A stretch of DNA of 64,000 nt from Oxalobacteraceae sp. CFBP 8761 (GTDB lineage Bacteria; Pseudomonadota; Gammaproteobacteria; Burkholderiales; Burkholderiaceae_D), in NCBI GenBank assembly GCA_014841595.1, contig JACYUE010000001.1:190193-254192 (forward strand), written 5' to 3'. Made by a program: the position numbers and the translations under genes. Within the stretch, counting starts at the first letter, position 1. The number at the start of each line of letters is the position of its first letter. Below, piece after piece: positions 54,752 through 63,442 of this stretch. The notes under the pieces were generated by a model, which saw only the letters and a program-made list of their open reading frames with translations, ran no database searches and had not been told where the DNA came from.

Positions 54752-55294
54752 ATGAGTGAGCAAACAACGGGCGACGTTGCCATCCTCGGGGGCGGCTGCT
54801 TCTGGTGCCTCGAGGCGGTGTTTCTCGAAGCACGTGGCGTCACGCGCGTGGAGTCAGGCTATATGGGTGGCCATGCCGACCAACCCACCTACGAGGCCGT
54901 CTGCAACGGCACCACCGGCCACGCCGAAGTCGTGCGCCTGGAATTCGATCCGTCGGTGATCAGCTACCACGACATTCTCGAGATTTTCTTCACGATCCAC
55001 GATCCAACCACGCTCAATCGTCAGGGTAACGATGTCGGCACGCAATACCGGTCGGTGATCTTCACCACGTCGCCGGCGCAGGAAGCCGTCGCGCGCACCG
55101 TGATGGCCGAGATGGCCATGGTGTGGGATGCGCCGCTGGTCACGCAGGTATTGCCGCAGGAAACCTGGTACAAGGCCGAGGATTACCACCAGAATTACTT
55201 CGCGCAACACCCGTTGCAGGGGTATTGCGCGTTCGTGGTGGCGCCGAAGGTCGGCAAGTTCCGCGCGACCTTCAGCGACCGCCTCAAGGCATAA
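54752..55294 (+). CDS. msrA: Peptide-methionine (S)-S-oxide reductase MsrA
   Basis: 180 residues. Catalytic GCFWC with Cys16, followed by GYMGGHADQPTYEAVCNGTTGHAEVV, the MsrA pattern. Repairs oxidised methionine in proteins. The later part has AEDYHQNYFAQHP; resolving Cys in QGYCAF. RBS AAGG, ATG at 54752 chosen; the frame opens 32 codons earlier. Confidence 0.96.
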   Translation: MSEQTTGDVAILGGGCFWCLEAVFLEARGVTRVESGYMGGHADQPTYEAVCNGTTGHAEVVRLEFDPSVISYHDILEIFFTIHDPTTLNRQGNDVGTQYRSVIFTTSPAQEAVARTVMAEMAMVWDAPLVTQVLPQETWYKAEDYHQNYFAQHPLQGYCAFVVAPKVGKFRATFSDRLKA

Positions 55295-55297
55295 CGA

Positions 55298-56530
55298 TTA
55301 CGGTTGCAGGCGGCTACGCGTCCAGCTGCCGTCCGGCTGGCGCTGGTAGACGATCCGGTCATGAAAGCGCGAGCGCCGGCCTTGCCAGAACTCGATGCGT
55401 TCCGGCACCAGGCGGAAGCCGCCCCAGTTGTCCGGGCGCGCCGGATCGTCACCGGCGGCCTGCGCCACGGCGTCGTAATTCGCTTCCAGCGCGGCGCGAC
55501 TGGCAATCGGGCTGCTCTGCTGCGAAGCGATGGCCGCCACCCGGCTCTTGAGCGGCCGGCTGCGGAAATAATGGTCGCTTTCTTCGCTCGACGTCATCTC
55601 GACGCGGCCTTCGATGCGGATCTGGCGCTCGAGCTCGCTCCAGAAGAACAGCAGGGCGGCCTGGTTGTTGCCGCGCAGTTCCTGCGCCTTCTGGCTGTCG
55701 TAATTGGTGTACCAGGTAAAACCGCGCGGATCGAATTGCTTGATCAGCACGATGCGCGAGCTCGGCCGGTTGCCCGGGCCGACAGTTGCCAGCGTCATCG
55801 CATTCGGCTCATTCACTTGCGCGGCCAGTGCCTGCTCGAACCATGCTGTGAACTGCGCGATCGGGTCGTCCAGCACATCGTCTTCATTCAGGCTGGCCTG
55901 GCCGTAATCCTGGCGCAGGTCGGCCACTGCCTGGCCGACGCCGGCTGTCTTGGCTGCCGCCGTGGCCGATGCCACCGGCTGGTCAAACGCCTCGGGTGCC
56001 AGCAGGCCGCGGCGGCGCTGCATCGCCTGGCCCAGCTGCGCCATCTGCTCGGGCGAGAACAGGCGCATCGCCATCGGCGCCAGCGTGCTTTCCTCGCGTT
56101 CCATGTGCGCCGTATAGCGGGCGACGAAGCGCTCGACGGCCGTGCTGGAGAGCATGGTGCCGGTGCCGGTTTCGATCGCGGTCAGTTGCTCGTGCAGGTC
56201 TTGCCACAGGGCGTCCATGTCGTTGTGGTCCTGCACGATCGTCGGCGCCAGCGCCTGCAGCGTCGCGGCGTCGTCGCCCTGCGCGGTAGCGCGCAGCATC
56301 GGGATCAGGTCCTGCTCTTCGTCGTCGTGGTGCAGGTGCGCCGCCTTGTCGAAGTAGCGCAGCACGGCGCCGGCGGCGTCGCGTGCCTGCTTGTCGACGC
56401 CATGTTCGGCCAGGTGCGGCAGCAGCTTTTCGAGGGTGGACAGTTGTTTGCGGATGCGGCCATGGCAATGCTTGAGCACGGCGATCGGCTGGGAGAAATC
56501 GGGGGCGGTGTCGGGCAGGAGAGAGGTCAT
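55298..56530 (-). CDS. Fusion of hemerythrin HHE domain and pyridoxamine 5'-phosphate oxidase
   Basis: 410 residues in one unbroken frame. N-terminal four-helix HHE domain (about 12-175) with metal ligands recognisable at His21/23, His68-x3-Glu72, His102 and His142-x3-Glu146. A linker (about 180-200, no Met) joins a complete PdxH (about 201-410): [63 protein letters not shown] and RFHDRIVY with the catalytic Arg and His. PdxH makes PLP with O2 as acceptor; the HHE domain may bind O2 or iron. No separate pdxH start is visible. Convergent with msrA. Confidence 0.92.
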   Translation of the reverse strand: MTSLLPDTAPDFSQPIAVLKHCHGRIRKQLSTLEKLLPHLAEHGVDKQARDAAGAVLRYFDKAAHLHHDDEEQDLIPMLRATAQGDDAATLQALAPTIVQDHNDMDALWQDLHEQLTAIETGTGTMLSSTAVERFVARYTAHMEREESTLAPMAMRLFSPEQMAQLGQAMQRRRGLLAPEAFDQPVASATAAAKTAGVGQAVADLRQDYGQASLNEDDVLDDPIAQFTAWFEQALAAQVNEPNAMTLATVGPGNRPSSRIVLIKQFDPRGFTWYTNYDSQKAQELRGNNQAALLFFWSELERQIRIEGRVEMTSSEESDHYFRSRPLKSRVAAIASQQSSPIASRAALEANYDAVAQAAGDDPARPDNWGGFRLVPERIEFWQGRRSRFHDRIVYQRQPDGSWTRSRLQP

Positions 56531-56604
56531 TGTTCTGTGGGAGACACGCAGGTTATTTGGTTGACGAACGATTATTCTAGTGTAGTCGCGAAAGACCTGT
56601 CCGC

Positions 56605-56610
56605 TACAAT
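56605..56610 (+). promoter_or_regulatory. Candidate -10 hexamer for a leaderless tcdA mRNA
   Basis: TACAAT ends seven bases before the ATG at 56617. The intervening bases ATCGGG are not a positioned Shine-Dalgarno. Confidence 0.45.
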
Positions 56611-56616
56611 ATCGGG

Positions 56617-57504
56617 ATGAATCAATTACTTGAGCAAGGGGCGGCCGCAGCGCCCACGGAGGATGTCGACTTTGCGCGCCGCTTCGGCGGCATCGGGCGC
56701 CTGTATGGTGAGCCTGCGCTGGAACGTTTCCGCGCGGCGCACGTTTGCGTGATCGGCGTCGGCGGCGTCGGTTCGTGGGTGGTCGAGGCGCTGGCGCGCA
56801 GCGCCATTGGCCACCTGACCCTGATCGACCTCGACAACGTGGCCGAATCGAACATCAACCGCCAGATCCAGGCATTGTCATCGACCATCGGCATGCCGAA
56901 GATCGAAGCGCTGCGCCAGCGCATCGCCGAGATCAATCCATTTTGCCAGGTGACCCTGGTTGAGGACTTCATCGACCTGGAGAACATCGAAACGCTGGTG
57001 GCCAATCAGGGCTTCGACTACGTGGTCGATGCCATTGACAGCGTCAAGCCGAAAGCCGCGCTGATCGCCTGGTGCAGCGCCAACAAGATGCCGCTCGTGG
57101 TCGTGGGCGGCGCCGGTGGCCAGATCGATCCGACCAAGGTCGAGATCCGCGACCTGGCCCGCACCGAGCAGGAACCGCTGCTGAAAAAAGTGCGCAAGCT
57201 GCTGCGCGCGCAATACGGTTTTTCGCGCGGCGAAAAGCAGAAGTACCACATCGATGCCGTGTTTTCGATGGAGCCGTTGCGGTATCCAGAGACAGGCGAC
57301 GCCTGCGAGATCGACGACAACGGGATCACGGGCCTGAACTGCGCCGGATTCGGTTCGTGCATGGTGGTGACCGCCACCTTCGGCATGGTGACAGCGGGGC
57401 AGGTGCTGCGCCGGCTGGCCGAGGCGGCCAATGCCCAGGCTGCAGCGGCTGCCAATGCCGCTGACGGGCAAACTGTGCAAGCTGAGGCTGCCTTGCTATC
57501 ATAG
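56617..57504 (+). CDS. tcdA: tRNA threonylcarbamoyladenosine dehydratase TcdA
   Basis: 295 residues of the ThiF/E1-like family. Nucleotide-binding GVGGVGSWV (47-55), [28 protein letters not shown] and [11 protein letters not shown] are typical of TcdA (CsdL/YgdL), which cyclises t6A37 of tRNA to ct6A using ATP. Pairs functionally with the Sua5 gene at 33315. C-terminal Ala-rich tail. Confidence 0.94.
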   Translation: MNQLLEQGAAAAPTEDVDFARRFGGIGRLYGEPALERFRAAHVCVIGVGGVGSWVVEALARSAIGHLTLIDLDNVAESNINRQIQALSSTIGMPKIEALRQRIAEINPFCQVTLVEDFIDLENIETLVANQGFDYVVDAIDSVKPKAALIAWCSANKMPLVVVGGAGGQIDPTKVEIRDLARTEQEPLLKKVRKLLRAQYGFSRGEKQKYHIDAVFSMEPLRYPETGDACEIDDNGITGLNCAGFGSCMVVTATFGMVTAGQVLRRLAEAANAQAAAAANAADGQTVQAEAALLS

Positions 57505-57551
57505 GTCCCGATGCAACCGCCCGGTTGCGACCTTTTGATGGAAGAGCACAC

Positions 57552-58079
57552 ATGATTCGTCGATCCGCAGTCATCGCCCTGCTCCTGGTGGCGGGCAGCG
57601 CCCAGGCCCAGGAAGGCGCACAGGACGCCAGCAAGCCCGCAACCCAGCCGCCACCGGAAGCGCAGCAGCCAGCGACTGCGCCTGCTGCTACCCCGGTCAC
57701 GCCGCCGGTCGCCGCCGAAACCCAGGCGCCGCAGGTCGAGATCGTCGATCGCGTGGTTGGCACCGGCAAGGAAGCGTCGCTGGGCAGCAATGTCGTTGTC
57801 AACTACACGGGCTGGTTCCACAAACCGCTGGCCAAGCAGCAGCGCGGTCGCAAGTTCGATTCGTCGCTCGACAACGGCCGCGATCCGCTGGAATTCCAGC
57901 TGGGCGCAGGTCGCGTGATCAAGGGCTGGGAGCAGGGCGTGGCCGGCATGAAGGTCGGCGGCAAGCGCACCCTGATCATCCCGAGCGCGCTGGCCTACGG
58001 CAAGCGTGGCGCGGGCGGCGGGATGATTCCGCCGGATTCGGATCTGATCTTCGACGTTGAACTCCTCAACGTGAAGTAA
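57552..58079 (+). CDS. Exported FKBP-type peptidyl-prolyl isomerase
   Basis: 175 residues. Signal peptide ([18 protein letters not shown]), a Pro/Ala-rich linker (about 25-65), then one FKBP domain with [49 protein letters not shown] and [15 protein letters not shown] periplasmic folding factor. ATG at 57552 chosen for the signal peptide. Confidence 0.94.
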   Translation: MIRRSAVIALLLVAGSAQAQEGAQDASKPATQPPPEAQQPATAPAATPVTPPVAAETQAPQVEIVDRVVGTGKEASLGSNVVVNYTGWFHKPLAKQQRGRKFDSSLDNGRDPLEFQLGAGRVIKGWEQGVAGMKVGGKRTLIIPSALAYGKRGAGGGMIPPDSDLIFDVELLNVK

Positions 58080-58089
58080 TGCTTTAACA

Positions 58090-58113
58090 GCGCGGCCCGC
58101 TTTCGGGCCGCGC
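58090..58113. terminator. Hairpin between convergent FKBP and CDF genes
   Basis: Perfect 10-bp stem GCGCGGCCCG / CGGGCCGCGC with a CTTT loop. No U-run. Confidence 0.6.
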
Positions 58114-58120
58114 CGGTCCT

Positions 58121-59134
58121 TCAGTGCGCGTGCCCGTGCAGCGTGCAGTGATGATGGGTCGTGCCTTCCTCGACCTGCAGCGTGCAGTGATGAATCGCGA
58201 ACTGCGCGCTTAACCCGTCCACCATCGCATCAATCGCGGCATCGCCCGGATACCCGGCGGGCATCACGACGTGCGCCGTCAGCGCCGTCTCGGTCGTGCT
58301 CAGCGCCCAGATGTGCAGGTCGTGCAGATCCGCCACGCCGGGCTGCGCGAGCAGGAAGCCGCGCACCTTGTCGGCATCCACGCCAGGCGGCACGGCCGCC
58401 ATCGACAGCTGCACCGATTCGCGCAGCAGCGACCACGTGCCCAGCACGATGACCACCACGATCACCAGGCTCACCGCCGGGTCGATCCAGGTCCAGCCCC
58501 AGAACATGATGATCAGGCCCGAGATCGCCACGCCCAGCGACAGCGCCGCATCGGCCGCCATGTGCAGGTAGGCGCCGCGGATGTTCAGATCGCCCTTGCT
58601 GCCAGCCAGGAACAGCCAGGCCGAGAAGCCGTTGATCAGCACGCCGATGGCGGCAACGATCGACACCGTGGCCCCGGCTACGGGCGCCGGTTCGGCGAAG
58701 CGCTGCACCGCTTCCCAGGCGATGGCGCCGCAGGCGACCATCAGCAGCAGGCCGTTGCCCATTGCCGCCAGGATCGACGAGCCGCGCAGGCCGTAGGTGT
58801 AGCGGCCGGTGGGCACGCTTTTGGCCAGCACCGCCGCGCCCCAGGCCAGCACCAGGCCCAGCACGTCGGACAGGTTGTGACCGGCATCGGCCATCAGCGC
58901 CGTCGAGTGCGCGATGAAGCCGTAGGCGAATTCGATGATGACAAAGGTCATGTTGAGCCCGATCGCCAGCGCGAAAGCGCGGCCGTTGCATTCGGGAGAG
59001 GGCATGTGGTGGTGATGGTGGCCAAAGCCATGACCGTGATCGTCGTGCTTGTGATCGTCGTGCTTGTGCTTGTGCTCGTGCTTGTGATCATGGTCGTGAT
59101 CGTGATCGTGATCGTGCTGGTGATGTTGGCTCAT
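58121..59134 (-). CDS. Cation diffusion facilitator, zinc-type exporter with His-rich N-terminus
   Basis: 337 residues. A His/Asp/Lys-rich tail (residues 4-43, alternating DH and KH) precedes six membrane helices. Metal site motifs DAGHNLSD (83-90) and HMAADAALS in helix 5 match zinc/cobalt CDF exporters (CzcD/ZitB class). The C-terminal cytoplasmic domain holds DLHDLHIWALS and a final HHHCTLHGHAH. Exports Zn(II) or related ions. Overlaps the ArsR gene by four bases, so both are co-expressed under its control. The His tail is encoded by GTGATC hexamer repeats (about 59083-59123 on the plus strand). Confidence 0.94.
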   Translation of the reverse strand: MSQHHQHDHDHDHDHDHKHEHKHKHDDHKHDDHGHGFGHHHHHMPSPECNGRAFALAIGLNMTFVIIEFAYGFIAHSTALMADAGHNLSDVLGLVLAWGAAVLAKSVPTGRYTYGLRGSSILAAMGNGLLLMVACGAIAWEAVQRFAEPAPVAGATVSIVAAIGVLINGFSAWLFLAGSKGDLNIRGAYLHMAADAALSLGVAISGLIIMFWGWTWIDPAVSLVIVVVIVLGTWSLLRESVQLSMAAVPPGVDADKVRGFLLAQPGVADLHDLHIWALSTTETALTAHVVMPAGYPGDAAIDAMVDGLSAQFAIHHCTLQVEEGTTHHHCTLHGHAH

Positions 59135-59481
59135 GCGTCCATTCCGGTGGCGGGTTCGGCGATGTGCTCGAACATAGTGGAAAGCAGGCTGCTGATGTGG
59201 GCGTCAGCAGCTGCGTAGAAGACTTGCTTGCCCTGGCGCTCGGCCTTGACGATGCGGGCCGCGCGCAGCAGGCGCAGGTGGTGGCTGACCAGCGAACTCG
59301 ACAGCGACAGCGTATTGGCGATGTCGCCCACGGCGGTCGGCTGCGTCAGGCAGGCCAGCACGATGCGCAGACGCGTTGCATCACCCAGCAGGTGGAACAG
59401 GTCGGCCAACTGGCCGATCGCTTCCTCGGGCGGCGGGGCGATCGGCTGGGCGGCCGGGTGCGTGTGGGTGTGTTCGTGCAT
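59131..59481 (-). CDS. ArsR/SmtB-family zinc-responsive repressor
   Basis: 116 residues. N-terminal His-rich MHEHTHTHP, then the winged helix (about 25-90, DATRLRIVLACLTQPTAVGDIA, SSSLVSHHLRLLRAA). The alpha-5 metal site is complete: Asp93-x-His95-x10-His106-x2-Glu109, as in SmtB and CzrA, which sense zinc. A perfect 12-bp inverted repeat lies seven bases upstream of the start. The CDF exporter overlaps its end, so the pair forms an autoregulated zinc resistance operon. Confidence 0.95.
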   Translation of the reverse strand: MHEHTHTHPAAQPIAPPPEEAIGQLADLFHLLGDATRLRIVLACLTQPTAVGDIANTLSLSSSLVSHHLRLLRAARIVKAERQGKQVFYAAADAHISSLLSTMFEHIAEPATGMDA

Positions 59482-59487
59482 GCGACT

Positions 59488-59517
59488 CTAACATGTGAAT
59501 AGGTGTTCACATGTTAG
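59488..59517. promoter_or_regulatory. Perfect palindromic operator for the ArsR/CDF operon
   Basis: CTAACATGTGAA and TTCACATGTTAG, twelve exact pairs separated by TAGGTG. The inner TGAA-N6-TTCA is the classic ArsR/SmtB half-site spacing. It ends six bases before the ArsR ATG, leaving no room for a normal leader and ribosome binding site. Confidence 0.88.
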
Positions 59518-59562
59518 TGCAACGAGCCGCGCCGGGCAAGCACGGCGTAGTGGGTTACCGGT

Positions 59563-62397
59563 TCAGTGGCGTGGCTTGTCGCTCACCTGCCCATCGTCAT
59601 CCCGAATCTCTGGCTGCCCCAGCCCCAGCTTCTGCAACTGCGGCAGGATCTTGCGCCGTTCGCCCACCGCCACCACGATCATCCGGTCCGGATCGAGCCA
59701 GCGGCGCGCCACCGCCTGCACGTCGTCGACGCCGACATTGGCCAGGTGCGTGGCCAGGTTGTCGTAGTAATCCGGCGGTAACCCGTAGACGAACAACTCC
59801 GTCAGGCTCGCGCCGATGTCGGCATTGGTCTCGAACTGCCCCGGCAGCGACAACAGCTGCGCATTGCGCGCCGCTGTCAATTCGTCGCTGGAGATCGGCT
59901 GCTCGCGCAGCAGCGCGACTTCGCGCAGGATTTCGCGCACCGCTTCGCCGGTCGCATCCTGCTGCACGCTCGCTTCCACCGAAAACGGCGCCGGCTGGCG
60001 GTCGTAGTCGAAGTGTGAATGGATGCCATACGTCAGCCCGCGCGTTTCGCGCAGATTGTTGTTGAGCCGGCTCGAGAACATCCCGCCCAGCACCCCGTTC
60101 ATGATTTGCAGCGCCGGGAAGTCGGGCGTGTCGCGCGCCGGGCCCATCGTCGCCACCTGCAGCGCCGTCTGGCCGGCGTCCGGCTGATCGATCACGACCA
60201 GGCGCGCAGCGGTCGGTTTGGCCGGGCCAACCGCAGCCGCTGGGGCATCAAACGCCGTCCAGCCGCCGAACTGCGCCTGCGCCAGCGCTTCCAGTTCGGC
60301 GCGCGTGATGTCGCCCGTGACCACCAGCGCCGCGTTCGACGGCACGTAGTGGCGACGCCAGAAGCCCACGATGTCATCCCGCGTCGTGCGCCGGATGGCC
60401 GGCTCCAGGCCAAGCTGGCCATAGCCTTTCGGATGGCCAGCGCCGAACAGTGCGCCCGCCGCCGCCAGCGCGGCGACGGTTTCCGGGTCGTCGCGCTGCT
60501 GCGTGAGCGCGCCGAGGCGGTCCTGGCGCTGGCGCTCGATCTCGGCGGCCGGGAATGCCGGGCGCTGGACGATGTCGGCGACGATTTCCAGCGCGCGCGC
60601 AAAGGTGGACGTCAGGGCCAGCAGCGAGACGGTGGAGACGTCGTCGCTGCTGCCCGTGTCCATGAACGCGCCCAGCTGGGCGATGTCGTCGGCGATGGCG
60701 GGTGCACTGCGCGTGGCCGTGCCTTCTTCCAGCATCTGGGCGGTAAAACCGGCCAGGCCGGGCAGGTCGGATGGATTGGCGGCGCCGCCGCTGCGCACCA
60801 CGAGCTGGCTCGACACGAGCGGCAGCGCCGGATTGCGGTAGTGGATGACGGTCAGGCCATTGGCCAGCGTGAAGGTCTCGCCAAGCGGCTGCCTGAAGCG
60901 CGGCGCCGGGCCGGCTGTTGGCGGCGTCGCGCGCCACGCTTCGGCCACGTTGACCGGGGCTACCGGCTTTGGCACGGCAGCGGCGCGGGCAGGCTTGCCG
61001 GCGCGCGGATCGTCCACCTTCGGCTTGCCCGGCACGCCCGTGACGACGGCGCGCGCCTGCTGCGGCAGCCAGGTCTGCACTGCGCGCTGGACGGCGGCGG
61101 CGTCGATGCGGCGCAGGCGCGCCAGGTCCTTGTCCAGGTAGCCCGGGTCGCCCGTGTACAGGTTGTAGTGATTGAGCTGCTCGGCCAGGCCATCGCCGCC
61201 CAGCTTTTCGAGCGACGCCAGCAGCGACGTTTCCAGGCTGTTGCGCGCGCGTTCGACCTCGCGCGCCGTCGGGCCTTCGGTGCGGAGCAGGGCCAGTTCG
61301 GCGTCGATCGCCGCTTCGATCTCTTGCGGCGTGTGGTCGGCGCGCGCCGTCACGTCGATGACGAAGGTCGACGCCAGGCCCAGTGAGCCTTGCGAGGCCG
61401 AGACGTCCTGCGCGATCTGGCGTTCGTAGACAAGTGACTTGTACAGGCGGCTCGACTTGCCGCCGCCCAGGATCGTGGCCGCCACCATCAGTTCGGCGTC
61501 GCCCGGTTGATAGGCCGGCGGCGTGAGCCAGCCCATGAACACGCGCGGCAGCTCGACGCGGTCGCGCACAACGACGCGGCGTTCGGCCGTGATCGGGGGC
61601 GTGACCACGTGCGGGCGCACCACGTCCGGCCCACGGCGCAGGCCGCCGAAGTAGCGCGTGACCAGCTCACGCACGCTCTGCTTGTCGATGTCGCCGGCGA
61701 TCACCAGGCTGGCGTTGTTGGGACCGTAGTACTGGGTGAAGAAGGCGCGCACGTCTTCCAGGCGTGCGCTCTGGATGTCGGCGTGCGAACCGATGATCGA
61801 GGCCGCGTACGGGTGCCCCTGCGGGAACAGCGTGCGCGCCAGCGCTTCCTCGACGATGCCGTACGGCTCGCCCTCGACGGTCTGGCGCCGCTCGTTGCGC
61901 ACCACGTCCTGCTGGTTGGTCAGCGCCTGCTGGTCGAGCACGTCGAGCAGGTAGCCCATGCGGTCGGCGTGTACCCACAGCGCCAGTTCAAGCTGGTTCG
62001 ACGGCACGGTATCGTAATAGCTGGTGCTGTCGTACCCCGTGCCGCCATTGCTGTCGGTCGCGCCGGCGCCTTCGAGCAGGCGGTCGGCCATGCCGCGCGG
62101 GATGTGCGCGGTGGCCGCGAACATCATGTGCTCGAACAAGTGGGCAAAGCCCGTCAGGCCGGGCGCTTCGTTGGCCGGGCCGACGTGGTACCACAGGTTC
62201 ACGGCCACGATCGGCAGGCGCTTGTCTTCGACCAGGATGACTTGCAGCCCGTTGGGCAGCACCAGCTTGTCAAAAGCGATCGACGGCACCGGCGCGGCTG
62301 CCGGTGACGACGCAGGGGCGGGGGGCTGCGCCTGGGCCGGGCCGGAGGCCGGCGCAGCGGCCAGCATCAGCGGGACCATCAGGGTAGGAATATTCAA
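59563..62397 (-). CDS. Double M16 zinc metallopeptidase, exported
   Basis: 944 residues, a fusion of two M16 halves as in pitrilysin-type proteins. Signal peptide about 3-24. The first half has the inverted zinc motif HLFEH (His86, Glu89, His90) and a likely third ligand Glu169 (RNERRQ); it is active. The second half (from about 505, FTLANGLTVIHYRNP) lacks HxxEH and is the inactive partner (TGDITRAELEA, RLNNNLRETRGLTYG). TTG start at 62397 preferred because GGAGA sits correctly before it; an in-frame ATG six codons later lacks an RBS. Degrades peptides in the periplasm. Confidence 0.9.
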   Translation of the reverse strand: MNIPTLMVPLMLAAAPASGPAQAQPPAPASSPAAAPVPSIAFDKLVLPNGLQVILVEDKRLPIVAVNLWYHVGPANEAPGLTGFAHLFEHMMFAATAHIPRGMADRLLEGAGATDSNGGTGYDSTSYYDTVPSNQLELALWVHADRMGYLLDVLDQQALTNQQDVVRNERRQTVEGEPYGIVEEALARTLFPQGHPYAASIIGSHADIQSARLEDVRAFFTQYYGPNNASLVIAGDIDKQSVRELVTRYFGGLRRGPDVVRPHVVTPPITAERRVVVRDRVELPRVFMGWLTPPAYQPGDAELMVAATILGGGKSSRLYKSLVYERQIAQDVSASQGSLGLASTFVIDVTARADHTPQEIEAAIDAELALLRTEGPTAREVERARNSLETSLLASLEKLGGDGLAEQLNHYNLYTGDPGYLDKDLARLRRIDAAAVQRAVQTWLPQQARAVVTGVPGKPKVDDPRAGKPARAAAVPKPVAPVNVAEAWRATPPTAGPAPRFRQPLGETFTLANGLTVIHYRNPALPLVSSQLVVRSGGAANPSDLPGLAGFTAQMLEEGTATRSAPAIADDIAQLGAFMDTGSSDDVSTVSLLALTSTFARALEIVADIVQRPAFPAAEIERQRQDRLGALTQQRDDPETVAALAAAGALFGAGHPKGYGQLGLEPAIRRTTRDDIVGFWRRHYVPSNAALVVTGDITRAELEALAQAQFGGWTAFDAPAAAVGPAKPTAARLVVIDQPDAGQTALQVATMGPARDTPDFPALQIMNGVLGGMFSSRLNNNLRETRGLTYGIHSHFDYDRQPAPFSVEASVQQDATGEAVREILREVALLREQPISSDELTAARNAQLLSLPGQFETNADIGASLTELFVYGLPPDYYDNLATHLANVGVDDVQAVARRWLDPDRMIVVAVGERRKILPQLQKLGLGQPEIRDDDGQVSDKPRH

Positions 62398-62562
62398 GCA
62401 TTCTCCAGATAATTCATTGGCAACGACGCCGGCGTCGGCCAGGCGACGCCCTGGCCAGCCGGCAGGGTGGGGGGCTGCAGGACACCGTCGAACCGGCCTC
62501 GCACAACACGCTATTATCGCGGATACGCGCGAAAGGCGTGGGCCGGCGCCGCCTTTACCCGC

Positions 62563-63045
62563 CTATTCGACAAAGCGCAGCAGCCCGCGCAGCGCATGCG
62601 CCACAGCCTGCGCGCGCACGGCCTGGCGGTCGCCCTGGAACACCAGACGCTCGGTCTGCACGCGGTCGCCCTGCGCCCAGCCGAAGCACACGGTGCCAAT
62701 CGGCTTGCCGGGCACGCCGCCGCTCGGACCGGCGATGCCGGTGGTCGAGACCGCCACGTCGGCGCTGCTGTTGGCGACGGCGCCCGCGGCCATGGCTGCG
62801 GCCACTTCTTCGCTGACGGCGCCGAACTGGGCGATGACGGCGTCGGAGACATCGAGCATGTCGTTCTTGGCCGTGTTCGAATAGGTGACGAAGCCGCGAT
62901 CGAACCAGTCGCTCGAGCCGGCAATGTCGGTGAGCGCCTGGGCGATGCCGCCGCCGGTACAGGATTCGGCCGTGGCCAGCATCATTTTTTTGGCGCCAAG
63001 CGTCTGGCTGACCTGATTTGCAAGATCGGTAAGTTCATGCGTCAC
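62563..63045 (-). CDS. CinA C-terminal domain protein (nicotinamide-nucleotide amidohydrolase)
   Basis: 160 residues, PncC/YgaD type, which deamidates NMN to NaMN in pyridine nucleotide salvage. MMLATAESCTGGGIAQALTDIAGSS, FVTYSNTAKNDMLDV and TGIAGPSGGVPGKPIGTVCFG are typical. The GTG start at 63043-63045 has the RBS GGAGA; the longer frame has no support. Confidence 0.92.
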   Translation of the reverse strand: MTHELTDLANQVSQTLGAKKMMLATAESCTGGGIAQALTDIAGSSDWFDRGFVTYSNTAKNDMLDVSDAVIAQFGAVSEEVAAAMAAGAVANSSADVAVSTTGIAGPSGGVPGKPIGTVCFGWAQGDRVQTERLVFQGDRQAVRAQAVAHALRGLLRFVE

Positions 63046-63442
63046 GTGCGTCTCCTTGTGCAGTCGGCGGACGGGCTGTCCGTGTGATTCCATTCTAGCG
63101 CGCAGTGTCCCGGTACGGCATGCTGGCAGCAGAGCAGCCGCGTTGGATATTGCCATACGCAAAGATGCTATGCTCTCGGCATGGACGCATCGAAGGCAAA
63201 GTTGTTGTCGAACCCTGACAGATGTTCCGTGCGACATGCGGCTTGGCCGGACTGCTATGCTGGAACGCAGCTGGCCCTGTAACTGGATGCCTCTTTTTTG
63301 TTTTACGTAGATCTTACAATGCCGTACGGACGCATCGCATGTGGCCAGCCAGGGTTGGCCCGATCGTGAAGTCGCCAGCCCAAACGGGTCAGCGCCCCGC
63401 GCACACGCGTAGCCGTTTCGTGAAACGGTTCGTGGAGGAAGC
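63046..63442. other. Intergenic stretch, no recognised gene
   Basis: About 397 bp between the divergent cinA-type gene and the sensor gene. TACAAT at 63315-63320 and TATGCT at two sites are possible -10 sequences without good -35 elements. No terminator, repeat or RNA gene seen. Confidence 0.4.
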
